A stretch of 5,431 bases of DNA from Chloroflexota bacterium (GTDB lineage Bacteria; Chloroflexota; Anaerolineae; Anaerolineales; UBA4823), in contig DAOVXM010000218.1 in the NCBI GenBank assembly GCA_030636125.1, positions 1 through 5,431 on the forward strand, in the 5' to 3' direction. A program made the translations under genes and the position numbers. Positions 5,427-5,431 of the stretch are shown here, one piece after another. Under the pieces are notes generated by a model, which was not told where the DNA came from, ran no database searches, and was given only the letters and a program-made list of their open reading frames with translations. Position 1 is the stretch's first letter. The number at the start of each line of letters is the position of its first letter.

Positions 5427-5431
5427 ATAGG

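Larger units (their letters stand above)
5108..5431. other. Gene-free right edge: MITE-like remnant and possible CRISPR boundary
   Basis: No convincing coding sequence is present on either strand. The ATL leader lies at 5108-5168, an IS630/MITE-like element occupies about 5169-5290, and the remaining 140 bp are non-coding. The last ~70 bp change character: runs of A (5361-5376) are followed by a GC-rich stretch ending in ATTGAAAC. A good sigma-70 promoter for the ATL run is not evident. The best partial match is TTGTCA (5227-5222) with a poor -10, inside the MITE-like element. Confidence 0.7.

Overview
This is a bacterial chromosomal window. All six recognisable protein genes lie on the minus strand, have Shine-Dalgarno sites 5-8 nt before their starts, use the standard code and are closely spaced. 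Base composition is moderate. The thiolase end (1-1300) looks GC-richer by eye than the 2250-5100 part, though I did not count it. No rRNA, tRNA or lineage marker is present. The thiolase and the overall gene style lean me weakly towards an environmental Chloroflexota-like bacterium, but the window does not establish taxonomy.

Layout in transcription order, from high to low coordinates. The right edge (5108-5431) has no gene. It holds a ~120-bp element that looks like an IS630-type MITE or internally deleted insertion sequence, and at the very edge a stretch ending ATTGAAAC that may be the first repeat of a CRISPR array continuing outside the window. Next comes a tight three-gene run: an alkyltransferase-like protein (ATL, 4745-5107), a VOC-fold protein with a long acidic tail (3805-4689), and a DUF2461/TIGR02453 protein (3081-3785). 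A 266-bp spacer then leads to 3-methyladenine DNA glycosylase I (tag, 2254-2814). A 434-bp spacer with a series of inverted repeats separates tag from O6-methylguanine-DNA methyltransferase (ogt, 1304-1819). Last is an acetyl-CoA acyltransferase (thiolase) whose final codons run off the left edge (1-1217).

The theme is DNA alkylation damage. Within about 3.8 kb there are three different responses to alkylated bases: direct reversal of O6-alkylguanine (Ogt), base excision of 3-methyladenine (Tag), and recognition of O6-alkylguanine for hand-over to nucleotide excision repair (ATL). The VOC and DUF2461 genes sit in the ATL run with gaps of 55 and 19 nt, so they are probably co-expressed with it, but their roles are unknown. 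The thiolase is metabolic and probably unrelated.

The most unusual non-coding feature is the tag 3' region (2042-2274). It has four inverted repeats in a row, and the loop of one has 8 nt of perfect complementarity to a segment about 60 nt away, which would allow a pseudoknot.
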